Below are positions 61,801 through 64,000 of a stretch of 64,000 bases of DNA, piece after piece; positions within the stretch are counted from its first letter, which is position 1, and every line of letters begins with the position of its first letter. Source of the DNA: Bacteroidaceae bacterium (GTDB lineage: Bacteria > Bacteroidota > Bacteroidia > Bacteroidales > Bacteroidaceae); assembly GCA_017529865.1 (NCBI GenBank), contig JAFXNA010000018.1, positions 41,138-105,137 of the forward strand, given 5' to 3'. The notes beneath the pieces were generated by a model, which saw nothing but the letters and a program-made list of their open reading frames with translations, was not told the DNA's origin and made no database searches. Made by a program: the position numbers and the translations under genes.

Positions 61801-64000
61801 ATGAACAATGAACTTATCAAGATAAATGGTGCATATGAAAACAATTTGAATCATGTGTCACTTTCTATTCCTAAACACAAGATAACAGTATTTACTGGTG
61901 TATCTGGTTCTGGTAAAAGTTCATTGGTGCTTGATACAATTGCTGCTAAGTCTCGTCGTGAATTAAATGATACATTTCCTACTTTCGTGCAGCAATACTT
62001 GCCTAAATATGGACGTCCTCATGTTGATTCTATTGAAAATCTGCCTATTGCTATTGTGATAGATCAGAAAAAGCCGGCAAATAATTCACGTTCTACTGTT
62101 GGTACCTATACTGATATCTATGCATTGCTTCGTTTATTGTTTTCACGAGTCGGTCAACCATTTGTAGGTTATGCTGAGTCATTCAGTTTCAATCATCCAG
62201 AGGGTAGTTGTCCTCGTTGTTCAGGATTAGGTGAAATACGTGAGTTGGATATTCATAAACTGGTTGATTTTAACAAGAGTCTCAATGATGAAGATACGAT
62301 TCATTATATAGCTTTTGGAAAAGGTGGTTGGCGATGGATTCGCTATGCACATAGTGGTTTATTCGACTTAGACAAGAAAATATGTGATTATTCGCCTGAA
62401 GAGTTGGATTTATTTTTAAACAGTCCACAGATTAAGTTGAAGAATCCACCTTCAAATTGGCCAAAGACAGCTAAATATGAAGGATTAATACCTCGAATGT
62501 ATCGCAGCATCATCAATTCAGAAGAAGGATTGCTACATAGTGCAGTACTCAATCCTATGCTGCGAATGGGTGTTTGTCCTGATTGTGGTGGAACTCGTCT
62601 CAGTCCTCGTGTACTTTCTTGTAAGATTGAAGGAAAGAATATAGCTGAAGTCTGCAGTATGTCTATATCTAGGCTGAATGAATGGATACATTCGCTCAGT
62701 TCACCTCTAGCTGTGGATTTAAAACAAGCTATTGAGGCACGTCTCACAGCACTCGATGATATTGGTCTTGGATACCTTAGTCTTGATCGTGCTGTTGGAA
62801 CCCTTTCTGGTGGTGAAGCTCAACGTTGTAAGATAGCAAAATACATCAATTCATCGTTATCTGATGTACTTTACATCCTTGATGAACCAAGTATAGGACT
62901 TCATCATCATGATATAAAACTGATACGCCAATCAGTTCAAAGACTACGTGATGCTGGCAATACAGTACTACTTGTTGAACATCATAAGGAAATGATCAGT
63001 ATTGCTGACCATATAGTCGATATGGGACCAGGAGCTGGTATTGATGGAGGAAATATTGTTTTTGAGGGAACATATCCTGAACTGTTGAAAAGTGGTACTG
63101 ATACTGGTAAGATGTTGAGTGTTTCATGTGAAATAAAGACTCAACCACGTAAGCCTGCAAGCATGTTTGCTTTGAAAAATGCAACTCTTCACAATTTGAA
63201 TGGAGTGAATGTTGATTTTCCGTTGAATACCTTTTGTGTCATTGCTGGAGTTGCAGGTTCAGGTAAGAGTTCATTGATGGAATGTTTCCGCCGTTCATGG
63301 CCTCAGAGCGAAGATGTTATCTATATCAGTCAGAAGAACATAGGCATCAGTCTTCGTTCTACTCCTGCCACCTATATGGATGTAGCACCAGATATCCGTA
63401 AGTTGTTTGCCAAGAAACACAAAATCAAGGAGCAGTATTTCACCTTCAATGGTAAAGGTGCATGTCCTGTGTGTGGAGGTAAGGGTGTTATTGTCTCCGA
63501 AATGGCATTCATGGACAACATAGAAACCGTATGTGAAGCTTGTGGAGGTCTTCGCTATTCTAATGAAGCACTCGACTATACCATCACCAGTACTGATGGC
63601 AGTAAAGTACTCAATATAGCTCAGGTAATGGATCTCTCTGTACGTCTGGCCAGCAACTTCTTCAAGGGTACAATCATTGAAAAGAAACTAAAGCCCATGA
63701 TGGATATGGGACTTGGATATATTCATCTCAATCAGGCACTCTCCACCCTTTCAGGAGGTGAACTTCAGCGACTGAAGATGGCCTCATATTTAGGTGAAAA
63801 TGGCAAGATATTTATTATCGATGAACCCACAGATGGACTGCATCCCAAGGACATCCATCGACTCATTGATTTGTTCAATCAGATGGTAGAAAATGGCAAT
63901 ACCCTGTTCATCATCGAACACAACCTTGATATCATAAAATCAGCTGATTACATCATCGAAATGGGACCAGGAGCTGGAGAAAAGGGAGGTAAGGTCATCT
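61801..64000 (+). CDS. UvrA-like ABC ATPase paralogue, C-terminus cut by window edge
   Basis: Open from ATG 61801 to the window end (733 codons). Two ABC halves are visible: Walker A GVSGSGKSSL near 35 and GVAGSGKSSLM near 483, signature LSGGEAQR and LSGGELQRLKM, Walker B LYILDEPS and IFIIDEPTDGLHP. Zinc-finger pairs CPRC, CPDCGG, CPVCGG and CEACGG are present. The protein is nearly finished at the edge and would total about 750 residues, against 940 for UvrA, so the UvrB-binding and insertion regions are reduced. This is the short UvrA2-type class sometimes linked to drug tolerance. It probably is not the main excinuclease subunit. Confidence 0.9.
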   Translation, partial: MNNELIKINGAYENNLNHVSLSIPKHKITVFTGVSGSGKSSLVLDTIAAKSRRELNDTFPTFVQQYLPKYGRPHVDSIENLPIAIVIDQKKPANNSRSTVGTYTDIYALLRLLFSRVGQPFVGYAESFSFNHPEGSCPRCSGLGEIRELDIHKLVDFNKSLNDEDTIHYIAFGKGGWRWIRYAHSGLFDLDKKICDYSPEELDLFLNSPQIKLKNPPSNWPKTAKYEGLIPRMYRSIINSEEGLLHSAVLNPMLRMGVCPDCGGTRLSPRVLSCKIEGKNIAEVCSMSISRLNEWIHSLSSPLAVDLKQAIEARLTALDDIGLGYLSLDRAVGTLSGGEAQRCKIAKYINSSLSDVLYILDEPSIGLHHHDIKLIRQSVQRLRDAGNTVLLVEHHKEMISIADHIVDMGPGAGIDGGNIVFEGTYPELLKSGTDTGKMLSVSCEIKTQPRKPASMFALKNATLHNLNGVNVDFPLNTFCVIAGVAGSGKSSLMECFRRSWPQSEDVIYISQKNIGISLRSTPATYMDVAPDIRKLFAKKHKIKEQYFTFNGKGACPVCGGKGVIVSEMAFMDNIETVCEACGGLRYSNEALDYTITSTDGSKVLNIAQVMDLSVRLASNFFKGTIIEKKLKPMMDMGLGYIHLNQALSTLSGGELQRLKMASYLGENGKIFIIDEPTDGLHPKDIHRLIDLFNQMVENGNTLFIIEHNLDIIKSADYIIEMGPGAGEKGGKVI

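Overview
The window looks like chromosomal DNA of a Bacteroidota bacterium, most likely Prevotella or a close relative (Segatella, Xylanibacter). The reasons are promoters of the TTTG-N19/21-TAnnTTTG type, a SusC/SusD pair, a fused SecDF, DUF4294, DUF3127, DUF1573 and DUF6266 families, a C10 (streptopain-type) peptidase, BspA-type leucine-rich repeats, and a short C-terminal tail (KGxNIVxGKKxxxK) on several secreted proteins. No tRNA, rRNA, CRISPR array, phage or insertion sequence was seen. Assignments rest on reading the translations; no database search was run.

Layout. From 1 to 18.1 kb every gene is on the minus strand: secDF (cut by the window edge), an envelope cluster (endonuclease/phosphatase-fold protein, rhomboid protease, large MG2-like surface protein, DUF4294 protein), a five-gene operon that looks like a synthase-dependent exopolysaccharide machine (HEAT-like membrane protein, PgaC-like glycosyltransferase, PgaA-like TPR plus outer-membrane barrel protein, DUF4838 glycosidase-like protein, DUF1573/OmpA lipoprotein), a receiver-only response regulator, and malate dehydrogenase. 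From 18.2 kb nearly everything is on the plus strand: Xaa-Pro aminopeptidase, a DUF6266 protein, a BspA-like LRR protein, a GH127 arabinofuranosidase-like enzyme, thioredoxin, a membrane Zn-peptidase with rpoN and a PAP2 membrane protein, purE-ispG-PAP2/barrel, a SusC/SusD locus with two surface lipoproteins and a C10 peptidase, an M16 peptidase, a dxs-trkA-trkH-yifB-cotH-pectinesterase operon, dnaN with a DnaQ-like exonuclease and coaC/coaB, and a UvrA paralogue running off the right end.

The intergenic DNA is unusually structured. (i) A 0.24-kb stretch before the DUF6266 gene keeps an 11-bp period throughout. (ii) Three other arrays repeat with an exact 22-bp period (23.7 kb and two at 44.5-44.7 kb). 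(iii) At 23.5-23.9 kb a textbook promoter, two inverted arrays of TGCTGACAT and a rho-independent terminator define a roughly 330-nt transcription unit with no real gene. (iv) A GC-rich hairpin repeat occurs four times, twice just after stop codons and twice inside genes; one copy sits exactly where the normally fused coaBC is split into two overlapping frames. (v) A perfect 18-bp palindrome lies between the -33 and -7 elements of the exopolysaccharide operon promoter. (vi) AT-rich DNA before the UvrA paralogue has six DnaA-box-like 9-mers and is a weak oriC candidate.

How the parts may work together (inference): much of the window concerns the cell envelope and what lies outside it. That covers protein export (SecDF), polymer synthesis and export (8.2-16.2 kb), surface capture and breakdown of protein or glycan (SusCD, C10, M16, GH127, pectinesterase, LRR) and lipid/isoprenoid steps (dxs, ispG, two PAP2 proteins). 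Housekeeping genes are interleaved.
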